The notes under the pieces: generated by a model
Told to the model about the DNA's origin: nothing
Database searches by the model: none
The model's input: the letters and a program-made list of their open reading frames with translations, nothing else
Source: Desulfobacter postgatei 2ac9
Lineage (GTDB): Bacteria; Desulfobacterota; Desulfobacteria; Desulfobacterales; Desulfobacteraceae
Assembly: GCF_000233695.2 (NCBI RefSeq)
Contig: NZ_CM001488.1
Span: 2,044,403-2,108,402, forward strand
Length of the DNA stretch: 64,000 bases
Direction: 5' to 3'
Program-made: the position numbers and the translations under genes
Shown: one piece after another, positions 50,830 through 60,808 of the stretch
Layout: each line of letters starts with the position of its first letter
How positions within the stretch are numbered: position 1 is the first letter of the stretch

Positions 50830-52365
50830 ATGACGAATGGTCCTGTTCAGCTCAATGGGCAGAATTTTACCCTTGGCCAATTGGTTGATATTGCCCGTAA
50901 CGGCAGAGCCGTTGCGGTGTCCGTAAATTCCGAAGCCCGGATTAAAAAAGCACGGAACCTGGTGGAGCATTGGGTAAAAAAGGGCACGCGCATTTATGGT
51001 GTGACCACGGGATTCGGGGCGTTGTCCGATGTTACCATCTCATTTGAGGATACAAAAACCTTGCAGCGCAATATTCTTTTATCCCATGCGGCAGGTGTGG
51101 GCAACTGCATGGCGGATGATGTGGTCAGGGCCATGATGGCCTTGCGGATCAATGATTTCTGCAGGGGAAATTCCGGGCTGCGTCTTGAAACCATTCAAAC
51201 CCTTGCCCATCTCCTCAATGCCGGTATTATTCCTGTGGTGCCTGAAAAAGGGTCGGTGGGGGCCAGCGGCGATCTTGTGCCCATGGCCCATCTCTCCCTG
51301 GTGCTGATCGGCGAAGGAGAAGCCTTTGTGGACGGGGTGCGCATGCCCGGGGCACAAGCCCTGGCGGCAAAAAATATTGAACCTCTGGAACTTGATGCAG
51401 GGGAAGGGCTTGCCCTGATCAACGGTACCCAGTTCATGCTTGCTTTGGGCTGCCTTGCCCTTCATGATGCATTAAATCTTTGCAAACATGCTGACATTGC
51501 CGCTTCCATGAGTCTTGAAACCCTGATGGGCACACGAACCGCCTTTGATCCCAGAATTCATAATGCCCGGCCCCATTTAGGACAGATGAAAGCTGCCTCC
51601 GATATGATGAAAATCACCCAGAATTCCGAAATCATATCTTCCCACAGCGACTGTTCAAGGGTCCAGGATGCCTATACCCTGAGGTGTTCCCCCCAGGTCC
51701 ATGGGGCATCCTGGGATGCGTTCGGTTATGTGGAACGGGTGATCCGGGTGGAGATGAACTCCTCTACAGAAAATCCGCTGATTTTTCCGGAATCCGGCGA
51801 GTTCCTTTCCGGGGGTAACTTCCACGGCCAGCCGTTGGCCCTGGCCTGTGATTTTTTAGGCATTGCCATTGCAGAGCTTGCCAATATCTCCGAACGCCGG
51901 GTTGAGCGCCTGGTCAATCCGCAGCTCTCGGGCCTGCCTGCCTTTTTGGTTAAGGACACGGGGCTCAATTCCGGATTCATGATTGCTCAGTATGTGGCGG
52001 CCTCCCTGGTCTCTGAGAATAAGATTCTTGCACACCCGGCTTGTGTGGACTCCATTCCCACCTCCGCCAACAAGGAGGATCATGTCTCCATGGGCGCCAT
52101 TGCGGCGCGCAAATGTCGGGATATCGTGGAAAATACTGAGCAGGTTATTGCCATTGAGCTTTTATGCGGAGCCCAGGCCATTGATATGTTCACCAATCTT
52201 AAAGCCGGCAAAGGCACCATGGCTGCATATCAAACCATCCGCAGCAAGGTGACCTGCATGACAAAGGACCGATTTTTGTCAGCAGATATTGCCGCTGTTC
52301 GAAAGCTTTTGCACAGCGGCCGGATTGTTAAGGCTGTGGAGAATGCCGTAGGCAGACTCTACTAG
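50830..52365 (+). CDS. hutH: Histidine ammonia-lyase
   Basis: A 511-residue HAL with the Ala-Ser-Gly triad that forms the MIO electrophile in GSVGASGDLVPMAHLSLVLI (about residues 146-148), the tyrosine loop YGVTTGFGALSDVTI, and EMNSSTENPLIFPESGEFLS, GNFHGQPLALACDFLGIAIA, SIPTSANKEDHVSMGAIAAR. It deaminates histidine to urocanate. AATAAGG-type bases with AAGGGAATAAGAA precede the ATG. Together with hutI it indicates histidine use. Confidence 0.96.
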   Translation: MTNGPVQLNGQNFTLGQLVDIARNGRAVAVSVNSEARIKKARNLVEHWVKKGTRIYGVTTGFGALSDVTISFEDTKTLQRNILLSHAAGVGNCMADDVVRAMMALRINDFCRGNSGLRLETIQTLAHLLNAGIIPVVPEKGSVGASGDLVPMAHLSLVLIGEGEAFVDGVRMPGAQALAAKNIEPLELDAGEGLALINGTQFMLALGCLALHDALNLCKHADIAASMSLETLMGTRTAFDPRIHNARPHLGQMKAASDMMKITQNSEIISSHSDCSRVQDAYTLRCSPQVHGASWDAFGYVERVIRVEMNSSTENPLIFPESGEFLSGGNFHGQPLALACDFLGIAIAELANISERRVERLVNPQLSGLPAFLVKDTGLNSGFMIAQYVAASLVSENKILAHPACVDSIPTSANKEDHVSMGAIAARKCRDIVENTEQVIAIELLCGAQAIDMFTNLKAGKGTMAAYQTIRSKVTCMTKDRFLSADIAAVRKLLHSGRIVKAVENAVGRLY

Positions 52366-52377
52366 ATAGTACACCAA

Positions 52378-53217
52378 TTACAAAATAACCGTTCTATTCC
52401 CGTGCAGGAATATCCGTCTTTCGGCGTACATTTCAATAGCGCGGGCCAGCACTCTGGCCTCCGTGTCCTGCCCCCGGATTTGCAGCTTTTTCGGGCAATC
52501 CCGGTGATCGATACGCATGACGTCTTGTTCTATAATCGGCCCTTCATCAAGATTTCTTGTAACAAAATGCGCGGTCGCTCCGATAAGCTTCACACCTCGC
52601 TCATACGCCTGATGGTAGGGCTTTGCGCCTTTGAAGCCCGGCAGGAATGAGTGGTGAATATTGATCAGCCGCCCGGCATATCTCTCGCACATATTTTCGG
52701 AAAGGATCTGCATATAGCGGGCAAGCACAATGAGCTCTGCATCCGTTTTCTCGATAATCCTGAAATGCTGCTCATCAACGGCGTCTTTATCCCCCCCCTG
52801 CGTGGGGACATAATAAAACTTAAGCCCGAAGTACTCGGAAAGCGCACGGTTTACCTCATGATTTGAGACTATGCCAACGATTTCAATGTTAAGGTGCTTT
52901 GTCCTCCAGCGATAGATAATATCGTTCAGACAATGGTCATCCTTCGACACCAGAACAAGCGTCTTGACGGGCTCATCCATTTCTCTCATATACCAGTTCA
53001 TGCCGAATTCCTTGGCCACAGCCTCAAACATGGCTCTAAACTTTTCCTGCGCCCCTTCAGTTACGGCAGAAAACATAACGCGCATAAAAAACTGGTTGGA
53101 ATATGGATCGTAAAATTGTGAAGATTCTTCAATATTACAGTTTGAATCACACAAAGCGTTGGCAACCGCCGCAACAATTCCCGGACGGTCATTGCAATTC
53201 AGGCAAAGTATGTACAA
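52378..53217 (-). CDS. purU: Formyltetrahydrofolate deformylase
   Basis: A 279-residue PurU: an N-terminal ACT domain (YILCLNCNDRPGIVAAVANA) and a formyl-transferase-fold hydrolase domain with ELIVLARYMQILSENMCERY, INIHHSFLPGFKGAKPYHQA (catalytic Asn/His) and HFVTRNLDEGPIIEQDVMRI (catalytic Asp). It releases formate from 10-formyl-THF, here possibly linked to the histidine-derived one-carbon flow of the adjacent hut genes. It converges with hutH 12 bases apart. Confidence 0.95.
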   Translation of the reverse strand: MYILCLNCNDRPGIVAAVANALCDSNCNIEESSQFYDPYSNQFFMRVMFSAVTEGAQEKFRAMFEAVAKEFGMNWYMREMDEPVKTLVLVSKDDHCLNDIIYRWRTKHLNIEIVGIVSNHEVNRALSEYFGLKFYYVPTQGGDKDAVDEQHFRIIEKTDAELIVLARYMQILSENMCERYAGRLINIHHSFLPGFKGAKPYHQAYERGVKLIGATAHFVTRNLDEGPIIEQDVMRIDHRDCPKKLQIRGQDTEARVLARAIEMYAERRIFLHGNRTVIL

Positions 53218-53496
53218 GAAAATCCACCCTCCTCTTTTCTGTTCAAAAATATTTGGTCGAAGTCTTTATAGTAGACACTTCTCCTGACGACAAGAGCAAA
53301 TATTTTTGAACCCCCATTGATTTCGGCATTAGCAATTGTTACTTGTTCACAAATACCAAAAAGGCCACAGGCATTTTTGGTATTTACTCCAATGAAAGTC
53401 TAAATAGGGCGTAATTCAAATACGCATTGGGATATCAAATCAAAAGAATACCGACCCACAAAAAATAGCAACGCTGAAAGATTGGAAATCTGAAAA
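53218..53496. other. Intergenic region without a recognised gene
   Basis: No gene is supported. It should contain the purU promoter (minus) and the promoter of the YheU-like gene (plus). An inverted pair, CCAAAAA...TTTTTGG (around 53358-53381: accaaaaaggccacaggcat then tttttggtat), forms a hairpin near the middle. Confidence 0.35.
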
Positions 53497-53736
53497 TTGA
53501 AAGCTGTTAAAATCCCCTATGACCAGTTGAGCCCAGGAGCTTTGCATGGTGTCCTTGAAGAGTTTGTAACCCGAGACGGCACGGATTATGGTGAGGTTGA
53601 GATCCCGGTAGAAACAAAAATTGCCCAAGTTTTGGCCCAATTCCGGTCCGGCAAGGCCGTTATTGTTTTTGACCAGGAAACTGAATCCTGCACTATTTTA
53701 AGAATTGATGATCCTTTGGTTAAGACACTTGGATGA
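53497..53736 (+). CDS. YheU-like (UPF0270) protein
   Basis: A 79-residue protein starting at TTG: KIPYDQLSPGALHGVLEEFV, TRDGTDYGEVEIPVETKIAQ and GKAVIVFDQETESCTILRID. This is the YheU/UPF0270 pattern (IPxxxLxPexLxxLxExFVxRxGTDYGE). The function of the family is not known. It is a stand-alone gene in a convergent arrangement with the QueG-like gene. Confidence 0.8.
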   Translation: MKAVKIPYDQLSPGALHGVLEEFVTRDGTDYGEVEIPVETKIAQVLAQFRSGKAVIVFDQETESCTILRIDDPLVKTLG

Positions 53737-53858
53737 GCTTTTGCTGGGTGATTGCTGGCTGTGCTGATTTTTTCTCCTCGGTCTCCTCTGTTCTTGATAC
53801 GGTGACGCTCGCGGTTTGGATTGTTGTCGCTGGTTCATTTTACTGTTTATACAAAAAA

Positions 53859-54602
53859 TTAAATCCGGCTGACCGAATTGGTTTTCTTTGTTTTATGACC
53901 CCATGGACAAACTTTAATGCATATGCCGCAGATAAGAGGCGCGATATTGGGAAGTTGACCAAAAACATCCCGTACTTGATGGACGCATTTTTCAAGATTT
54001 ATCGCCTCTGATCGGGTGGAATAGTGACTGTCGGTATTTACACCAAGGATAGCTCCGGCAGGACAATGTTCCTTGCATTGATTACATTTTCCGCATCTAT
54101 TTTTAATTGGTGAATCAGGCTGAAAATCAGCATTCGTAAGAACGGTCGTCAACCTGATTCTTGGTCCAAAATCCGGGTTGACAATTAAAAGGCTTTTGCC
54201 CTGCCAACCGATACCTGCCGCTATTGCTACAGCTTTGTGTGATATATATGAGAACCATTTTTCTGAATCGAGTATCTGGCTTGCGGGGATGGGGACTGCC
54301 TGAGCACCATTTAGTTGTAATAGATTTGTTGTACGTATGGCAATGTCATCAAGCAGTGCATTTATCCGACTATAATGTGATGAATAAAGAGGCGTAGGTT
54401 GCATGTCAATCCCATCTATGACTGAATCGGAAAGACGTATTGCAATACTCACTGCTCGTGAATAATTTTCTAATAGATCTTCAGGGTATGTGTCAATACC
54501 TGCCAACGTGAAGGTGTCAGCTATACGGACAATGCTCGCACCCCAATCTTGGATTTGGTCAATGAACTCGGTTTTACCTATTTGGGATTTCATCGTATTC
54601 AT
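53859..54602 (-). CDS. QueG-like 4Fe-4S protein (epoxyqueuosine reductase family)
   Basis: A 247-residue protein with an N-terminal region like epoxyqueuosine reductase (SYISHKAVAIAAGIGWQGKS, GPRIRLTTVLTNADFQPD) and two ferredoxin-type cysteine sets: NRCGKCNQCKEHCPAGAI and LICGICIKVCPWG, spaced by a CVHQVRD segment. It is shorter than true QueG (about 350-380 residues) and lacks the HEAT-like C-terminus, so it is more likely a related reductive-dehalogenase-like or QueG-like protein of unknown substrate. Confidence 0.72.
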   Translation of the reverse strand: MNTMKSQIGKTEFIDQIQDWGASIVRIADTFTLAGIDTYPEDLLENYSRAVSIAIRLSDSVIDGIDMQPTPLYSSHYSRINALLDDIAIRTTNLLQLNGAQAVPIPASQILDSEKWFSYISHKAVAIAAGIGWQGKSLLIVNPDFGPRIRLTTVLTNADFQPDSPIKNRCGKCNQCKEHCPAGAILGVNTDSHYSTRSEAINLEKCVHQVRDVFGQLPNIAPLICGICIKVCPWGHKTKKTNSVSRI

Positions 54603-54676
54603 TTCTTTTTTTGTTGCGGGTTAAGCCTGGGTGCTGATAGACCAGCTCTATCCAATTGTTATTATTATATTCTAAA

Positions 54677-55621
54677 CTATTTTGAATAAAGCGGCATCTG
54701 GTTTTTTTCCAGTCTGCGGATATTTTGTGATACCACCTTCACAATGCCGTTCATTGAAACATCCGTCGACCCCCCGATATGAGGGGTGGACATGACATTA
54801 TATTTGAATATACCGTCATCAGGATCAGGGGGTTCTTCCCAGAACACATCCAGACCCGCCCCGGCAATTTTTCCTGTCGCAAGCGAGTTCTCAAGTGCTT
54901 CCTTATTTATTACCCCGCCTCTGGAAAGGTTTATGATAAAAGCCCCTTCTTTCATATATGAGATCGCATCGCTATCAATTATGTTCCTGCTTTCTCCTGT
55001 CAGAGGCAGGGTCAGGATCACATAATCGGATTCTTTTAACAATCTGCCGATTTCTTCGGGCGCACCGACCCATTCCAGATCCAGTTCCTTTTTTGCGCGT
55101 TCAGTGTTATTCCGCTTTATGCCAATTATTCTCATATCAAATGTTTTCAATCTTCGGATCAGAGCCTTTCCGATACCGCCGAGACCGATAATTCCGGCTG
55201 TTTTACCCTGCAGGGAAATTCCCTGCGGTTCACCCATTTTCCTGTTTGCCATATTGTTCGCCATCACAGGAACGTTTCTGGACAATCCGATCATCATATA
55301 TATTCCCAATTCCGCAACCGAGTCAGCATTACCTGAGATATCTGTGGGAACATTGCAGACCCGTATATTTCTTTTTTCGGCAGCTTCTATATCAACCGCT
55401 TCAAGCCCCGAGCCGCATTGCTGTATCAGTTTCAGTCGGTCAGCACTGTCCAGTATCTTTTCAGTCACAGGGGACATTGTCGGAATTAAGACATCAATAC
55501 CCTTCAGGCTGTCAATCTGAAATTTGCCGGTTGCCTCAAAGCAGTGATGGGGTAACTCTGAGCGGATTATATCGAAAAAACCTCCCCACGAATTTTCATA
55601 TGCGGCAAAAAGAATATTCAT
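54677..55621 (-). CDS. D-2-hydroxyacid dehydrogenase (NAD-binding)
   Basis: A 314-residue dehydrogenase of the D-isomer-specific 2-hydroxyacid family: substrate-domain IQQCGSGLEAVDIEAAEKRN, the Rossmann fingerprint TAGIIGLGGIGKALIRRLKT, catalytic Arg in INLSRGGVINKEALENSLAT, Glu in DVFWEEPPDPDD and His in STPHIGGSTDVSMNG. The closest subgroup resembles 3-phosphoglycerate/hydroxypyruvate dehydrogenases without an ACT domain. Start at MNILFAAYE (55621) rather than 55633. Confidence 0.88.
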   Translation of the reverse strand: MNILFAAYENSWGGFFDIIRSELPHHCFEATGKFQIDSLKGIDVLIPTMSPVTEKILDSADRLKLIQQCGSGLEAVDIEAAEKRNIRVCNVPTDISGNADSVAELGIYMMIGLSRNVPVMANNMANRKMGEPQGISLQGKTAGIIGLGGIGKALIRRLKTFDMRIIGIKRNNTERAKKELDLEWVGAPEEIGRLLKESDYVILTLPLTGESRNIIDSDAISYMKEGAFIINLSRGGVINKEALENSLATGKIAGAGLDVFWEEPPDPDDGIFKYNVMSTPHIGGSTDVSMNGIVKVVSQNIRRLEKNQMPLYSK

Positions 55622-55633
55622 ATTTCTGATCAA

Positions 55634-56011
55634 TCCTTTTTTTAAATGTCAGTAAAACCACCTAACGTTATGGGTCAGGGGTGCATGGCGCAGCGCGTAA
55701 CGCATTCCTTGCCCCTTTTTATGTGCGTCGGGCGGGGCACATGTTCTTAAAAATGGGTTAAATGTAATGGATTTCCAAACAGGTGGCAAGTCTTGGAATA
55801 TTGTCGAGTTGGTCATTTGTTACTAAAAGTTTGTGCTCTTACATGTCCACCATAGAAAAGCGCAGTAAGGGGCAAATAAAATGTTTCTTCCTGTTTAATT
55901 CTTTTCTTGATCTCATATGCTGGTAAGGTTAATCTTCAAGACTTTATTATAAAGTAGGCGTGATAATACAGGAGCTCTTAATGGCTGAAATCAAAAACAT
56001 AAAAAATAGAA
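55634..56011. other. Intergenic region with a minicistron before birA
   Basis: No conserved gene. At its end AGGAG (55972-55976) and ATG at 55981 open a 14-codon frame (MAEIKNIKNRIVRF) that stops at 56023-56025, overlapping the TTG start of birA at 56012. It may be a leader peptide coupling translation to birA or the frameshifted original start of birA. Confidence 0.4.
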
Positions 56012-56938
56012 TTGTCAGGTTTTAGCGCGGTTTCTGCTTATATGACGCTTCCTGTCTTGATGATGCCTCCTGAGCAAATTGCAAAGCGGCATCGATTGTG
56101 GATGAAAGAGATCGCAGTGTTGGGTCCATGGGAACAGATAGACCGGCAGGACTTTTCCCCTGCAGTCTGGTATCCGTCCGCTGAGTCAACGAGACGTGCG
56201 CCGAGGGTTCTGATCTGGGATCAGTACAGTTCGAGCATGAATCTGGCCTGGGAACTTTTGAACCGCCGGGAAATCCATACCTGGGATTCGGTCATCGTCA
56301 CCGAGCAGACAGCCGGCAGAGGACAGTTCAGGCGAAACTGGGTTTCCCCCGTTGGAAATCTTTATGCATCCTGGGTGTGGCCCGAATTGTCCGGCAGTAA
56401 TATTTCCAATTCGTATCAGGAAAATTTATTGCCCCTTGTCGCCGCTTATATTGTTGTCCGTGGTCTTGAATTGCTGGGTATAGATGTCCAGATAAAATGG
56501 CCGAACGATCTTCTATATAAAAATCGGAAAATCGGTGGTATTCTAATTGAACAGCGCGACAGGAAGATTATTGCGGGCATCGGTATCAATATGGCTTCGG
56601 CCCCGTCTCTGCAGACAGCCGGCACCAAGATATTCATGCCGGCGACCGGTCTGTCTGCAGAAGGGTTTGATCTCTCTCCTCTGAAGGTCTGGTCTCACCT
56701 GGTGGACTCGGGCATCCATTGTTTCCGGATGTTGATCAACCAGATCCATGCATCCGAATTCATACACCTCGTTAATAGCGGTCTGGCATGGCGCGGCAAG
56801 CACGTCCATATTTTGAAAAATGAAGAGGAGATTTGCTCGGCAATCATTATCGGTGTTGCTGAAAATGGCGGACTGCTGATAAAAAGAAATACCCAAACGG
56901 AGGTCATTTATTCCGGAAGAATTTTAACGGTTGAATAA
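56012..56938 (+). CDS. birA: Biotin--[acetyl-CoA-carboxylase] ligase
   Basis: A 308-residue biotin protein ligase without the DNA-binding N-terminal domain of E. coli BirA. Catalytic blocks: VIVTEQTAGRGQFRRNWVSP with the GRGxxxR biotinyl-AMP loop, NLYASWVWPE, VQIKWPNDLLYKNRKIGGIL with the KWPND motif, and IAGIGINMASAP. It attaches biotin to the carboxylase encoded 107 bases downstream. Start is TTG at 56012 with the ribosome-binding site possibly shared by the minicistron; ATG at 56042 is an alternative. Confidence 0.9.
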   Translation: MSGFSAVSAYMTLPVLMMPPEQIAKRHRLWMKEIAVLGPWEQIDRQDFSPAVWYPSAESTRRAPRVLIWDQYSSSMNLAWELLNRREIHTWDSVIVTEQTAGRGQFRRNWVSPVGNLYASWVWPELSGSNISNSYQENLLPLVAAYIVVRGLELLGIDVQIKWPNDLLYKNRKIGGILIEQRDRKIIAGIGINMASAPSLQTAGTKIFMPATGLSAEGFDLSPLKVWSHLVDSGIHCFRMLINQIHASEFIHLVNSGLAWRGKHVHILKNEEEICSAIIIGVAENGGLLIKRNTQTEVIYSGRILTVE

Positions 56939-57045
56939 CTTTATGCAAAATTGATCTTTTGTCACGGAGTTTAATGAATTATATTTTTTGGGATATGCAA
57001 CTCTTAACCAAAACACATCCATATGTTAGGAAAAGTTAAAAAATT

Positions 57046-60000
57046 ATGAAACCAAAAACCCTTGAACAGGTTCTGGCTGAAAATAAGGGCAAACCCATCC
57101 TCGTCGCAAACCGGGGTATTCCTGCCCGCCGGCTCTGCCGTTCAATTTCTGAGATGGAAGCCATCTCAATTATGACTGCAACCGATATCGATAAAACCTC
57201 CCCCTCTACCCGCAGTGCTCAGGAACTGATGCTGTTAGGAGAATATCCTACCTCTTATCTTGATATTGATCTTATTATTGAAAAAGCCAAAAAACGCGGA
57301 GTTATTGGCATTCACCCCGGTTGGGGCTTTGCTGCGGAGGATGAAGCTTTTCCTCTGAAATGTGAAAAAGCCGGTATTCACTTTATCGGCCCACCCCATG
57401 ATGCCATGCGGCTTCTCGGCAACAAAGTTGCCGTCCGTAAACTGGCCATTGAACTGGATGTTCCGGTCGTTCCGGGTACGGAAGGTGCCGTTACGCTGGA
57501 AGAGGCACGTCTCTTTGCCCAAAAAATCGGTTATCCGGTCATGCTGAAAGCTGAAGGCGGCGGTGGCGGCCGGGGAATCTACGAAGTATATTCCGAAAAA
57601 GAACTTGAATCCGCTTTTATCAAGGCCTCGGCATTTGCCCAGGCCTCTTTCGGCAATCCCAAACTGTTCATGGAAAGACTGCTGATCAACGTGCGTCATA
57701 TTGAAATTCAAGTTGCCGCCGATCAGCACGGCAATGTTTTTGCTTTTGATGAAAGGGACTGCACGATTCAGAGAAATCATCAGAAACTGGTCGAAATTAC
57801 CCCTTCCCCCTGGCCGGGCATGACCGATGAACTTCGCTCCAAACTCAAAGAGTATGCGGTCAAGCTGGTCAAGCATGTGAATTATCATTCTCTGGCAACG
57901 GTCGAATTCCTGGTGGATATGGATGGAACACCCTATCTCATTGAGGTTAACACCCGGCTTCAGGTTGAACACGGGATTACGGAATGCCGTTACGGTGTGG
58001 ATCTTGTGGCTGAACAGATCGCTATTGCCTTTGGTTCGACGCTCAGTTTCAACGAAGAGGATACCAAACCGTACCAGCATGCCATGCAGGTCAGAATCAA
58101 CTGTGAAGATCCCCAGAATAATTTTTCACCCAATGCGGGTCTGATAACGCGGCACGCACCACCGGGCGGTACGGGTGTCCGGCTCAATACCTGTATCAGT
58201 TCAGGATACGAATTTCCATCCCAGTATGACTCGGCCGCGACCCTGCTGATCTCTTTCGGCCGCAGCTGGAACAAATGCGTCAAGGTAATGCGGCGCGCTT
58301 TGCGTGAGTATCATATCGGCGGCGTGAAGACGACCATCCCGTTTCATCTTCAGGTTCTCGAAGACCCGGTTTTCAATTCAGGCGTTTATGATACCAAATT
58401 CATTGAAAAAACACCGGAACTGATGAAATATGTTTATCAGGCACCCGAGACCGTAAGGCTTTCACGTCTGGTGGCTGAAATTTCGGCCAAGGGATATAAT
58501 GAGTTTGTCCAGCTAGGCGAATATCGTGGACGGGATGACAAACGGGTCGGACCTTTCAAACCGGTCCCACCCCCTGAAGTGAACAACAATTTTGTCTACC
58601 CGTATCCCCGTGGAGACCGCCAGGCTATTCTGGATTTTGTTCGGGACAGCGGTTATATTCATTTTACGGATACAACGACCCGTGATGTGACCCAGTCCAA
58701 CAGTGGAAATCGCTTCCGTCTGGCCGAGGACAGACTGGTCGGTCCGTATCTGGATAGATGCGGTTTCTTCTCTTTGGAAAACGGCGGCGGTGCCCATTTC
58801 CATGTCGCCATGCTGGCCAACATGACCTACCCGTTTACCGAAGCCGCAGAGTGGAATCAATTTGCTCCTCAGACGCTCAAGCAGATTCTGATCCGCTCAA
58901 CCAATGTACTGGGATACAAACCGCAGCCTCGTAATCTGATGCGTAAGACCGGTGAAATGATCTGCGAACATTATGATGTGATTCGTTGCTTTGATTTTTT
59001 AAATCACATTGAAAATATGCGTCCCTTTGCTGAAGTGGCCATGGCTTCCCAAACCAATATCTTTGAGCCGGCCATTTCTCTTTCCTTTGCACAGGGCTTC
59101 GACGTAAAGCATTATCTGTCGGTGACGGATGAAATCGTGTCGATGATCGTGGGCGTTTCCGGCCTGACAATGAATAAAGCGCTCCGTACAATTATACTGT
59201 GTCTCAAGGACATGGCCGGTGTCTGCCCCCCCAGATTCATCCGTGAGCTGGTGGCCGCGATTCGCAAAAAATATCCTGAACTTATCATTCATTATCATCG
59301 TCATTATACCGACGGATTGTTTGTTCCGGCCGTGGGTGCGGCGGCCCAAGCCGGCGCCAACATCGTGGACACCGGAATCGGTGCATCCGTCCGCTGGTAT
59401 GGCCAGGGTGAAGTGCTTTCGACAGCAGCCTACATTGAAGATGAACTCGGCCTGAAAACCAACCTGAACAAAGACATGATCCGTTCCTGCGGCTTCATGC
59501 TCAAACAGATCATGCCCTACTACGACCGCTACTGTTCACCCTATTTCAAAGGCATCGATTATGATGTCGTCGAACACGGCATGCCGGGCGGCGCGACCTC
59601 TTCTTCCCAGGAAGGCGCCATGAAACAGGGATATATCCATCTTCTGCCGCATATGCTGGAATTCCTGAAAGGAACACGCAAGGTCACCCGTTATCATGAT
59701 GTGACGCCGGGCTCTCAGATTACATGGAATACCGCATTCCTGGCAGTTACCGGAGCTTATCAGCGCGGCGGTGAAGAAGCGGTCCAGCGTTTGATAGATA
59801 CCCTAAAAGCCGTCAATACCATCCCTGAAAAGGATCTGTCCAGGGAGAGCAAGGCGGCACGGTTGGAACTGTACCGCGACAGCAATGACGCTTTCCGGGC
59901 TCTGCTGCGGGGCAATTTCGGTAAACTGCCGCTCGGTTTCCCGCCGGATTGGGTTTATGAAAGTGCATTCGGCGAGAATTATCAGGAGGCCATCGCCGGC

Positions 60001-60759
60001 CGGACAGAGGAATCACCGCTGAATACGCTTGAAGATATTGATCTTGATGTGGAACGTGACAAGCTCAGGGATCTGATCCACCGGGAACCCACGGATGAAG
60101 AATTTGTTCTGTATCTGAACCATCCAGGGGATGCACTGAAAACCTTCGAGTTTACGGCAAAATTCAGCGACCCGAACAATCTTCCCGTGGATGTCTGGTT
60201 TGAAGGTATGGAAATCGGTGCTGAAATGGAATTTACGGACAGCAGCGGCAAACCCCATCAGATCACCATTCTGGATATTTCCCCTCCGAAAGAGACCGGA
60301 CACTGTGTGGTCCGTTACCTTTTCGATTCGGAAGTTTTTATATATAAAGTGAAAGTCAGTGAAGCCTCCGGCAGAGGAACAGAATCCGTTGAAATGGCCG
60401 ATGTCCGCAATATCTATCATATTGCGGCGCCGAGCAACGGCGATCTGTGGGTGATGTATGCCAATGAAGGAGACTTTATCCAGAAAGGCCAAGAAATTTT
60501 CAACATTTCGATCATGAAACAGGAGAAAGCTGTTCTCTCTCCGGTTGACGGTATTGTCAAACGGGTTCTGAAAAGAGCCAATTATCAGGAAACCAAAAAG
60601 ATGGTCCCGGTTGTCAACGGTGAACTCCTTGTGGAACTTTCACCCGCATCGGATACCTGCCCGAACTGCAAAAGTCCCATCAACGTGGATCAGCAGAAAT
60701 TTTGTCCGATATGCGGACACAAAATCGGTGCCCGTATCGAAACGGATATACAGGCTTAG
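57046..60759 (+). CDS. pyc: Pyruvate carboxylase-like biotin enzyme with zinc-ribbon tail
   Basis: 1237 residues in one chain: biotin carboxylase (about 1-460; MLKAEGGGGGRGIYEVYSEK ATP grasp, VEFLVDMDGTPYLIEVNTRL), carboxyltransferase (about 520-1050; HFTDTTTRDVTQSNSGNRFR, and LKDMAGVCPP with the carboxylated Lys), a linker, a biotinyl domain with K1158 in FNISIMKQEKAV, and a C-terminal zinc ribbon (CPNCKSP...CPICG, about 1208-1230). The biotin site is xMKQ, not the usual AMKM. It should make oxaloacetate from pyruvate. The zinc ribbon is unusual for pyruvate carboxylases. BirA precedes it. Confidence 0.88.
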   Translation: MKPKTLEQVLAENKGKPILVANRGIPARRLCRSISEMEAISIMTATDIDKTSPSTRSAQELMLLGEYPTSYLDIDLIIEKAKKRGVIGIHPGWGFAAEDEAFPLKCEKAGIHFIGPPHDAMRLLGNKVAVRKLAIELDVPVVPGTEGAVTLEEARLFAQKIGYPVMLKAEGGGGGRGIYEVYSEKELESAFIKASAFAQASFGNPKLFMERLLINVRHIEIQVAADQHGNVFAFDERDCTIQRNHQKLVEITPSPWPGMTDELRSKLKEYAVKLVKHVNYHSLATVEFLVDMDGTPYLIEVNTRLQVEHGITECRYGVDLVAEQIAIAFGSTLSFNEEDTKPYQHAMQVRINCEDPQNNFSPNAGLITRHAPPGGTGVRLNTCISSGYEFPSQYDSAATLLISFGRSWNKCVKVMRRALREYHIGGVKTTIPFHLQVLEDPVFNSGVYDTKFIEKTPELMKYVYQAPETVRLSRLVAEISAKGYNEFVQLGEYRGRDDKRVGPFKPVPPPEVNNNFVYPYPRGDRQAILDFVRDSGYIHFTDTTTRDVTQSNSGNRFRLAEDRLVGPYLDRCGFFSLENGGGAHFHVAMLANMTYPFTEAAEWNQFAPQTLKQILIRSTNVLGYKPQPRNLMRKTGEMICEHYDVIRCFDFLNHIENMRPFAEVAMASQTNIFEPAISLSFAQGFDVKHYLSVTDEIVSMIVGVSGLTMNKALRTIILCLKDMAGVCPPRFIRELVAAIRKKYPELIIHYHRHYTDGLFVPAVGAAAQAGANIVDTGIGASVRWYGQGEVLSTAAYIEDELGLKTNLNKDMIRSCGFMLKQIMPYYDRYCSPYFKGIDYDVVEHGMPGGATSSSQEGAMKQGYIHLLPHMLEFLKGTRKVTRYHDVTPGSQITWNTAFLAVTGAYQRGGEEAVQRLIDTLKAVNTIPEKDLSRESKAARLELYRDSNDAFRALLRGNFGKLPLGFPPDWVYESAFGENYQEAIAGRTEESPLNTLEDIDLDVERDKLRDLIHREPTDEEFVLYLNHPGDALKTFEFTAKFSDPNNLPVDVWFEGMEIGAEMEFTDSSGKPHQITILDISPPKETGHCVVRYLFDSEVFIYKVKVSEASGRGTESVEMADVRNIYHIAAPSNGDLWVMYANEGDFIQKGQEIFNISIMKQEKAVLSPVDGIVKRVLKRANYQETKKMVPVVNGELLVELSPASDTCPNCKSPINVDQQKFCPICGHKIGARIETDIQA

Positions 60760-60808
60760 CTGCATATATTTATTCATATCGTTTAATTTTTATAGCGGAA
60801 ACTTAACC

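Noticed and set aside
53733-54011. 92-codon plus-strand frame after the YheU-like gene
   Set aside because: Its second half is antisense to the conserved cysteine-rich end of the QueG-like gene and it has no family features; treated as a shadow.
57235-58080. 281-codon minus-strand frame opposite pyc
   Set aside because: Antisense to the biotin carboxylase domain; no domain of its own.
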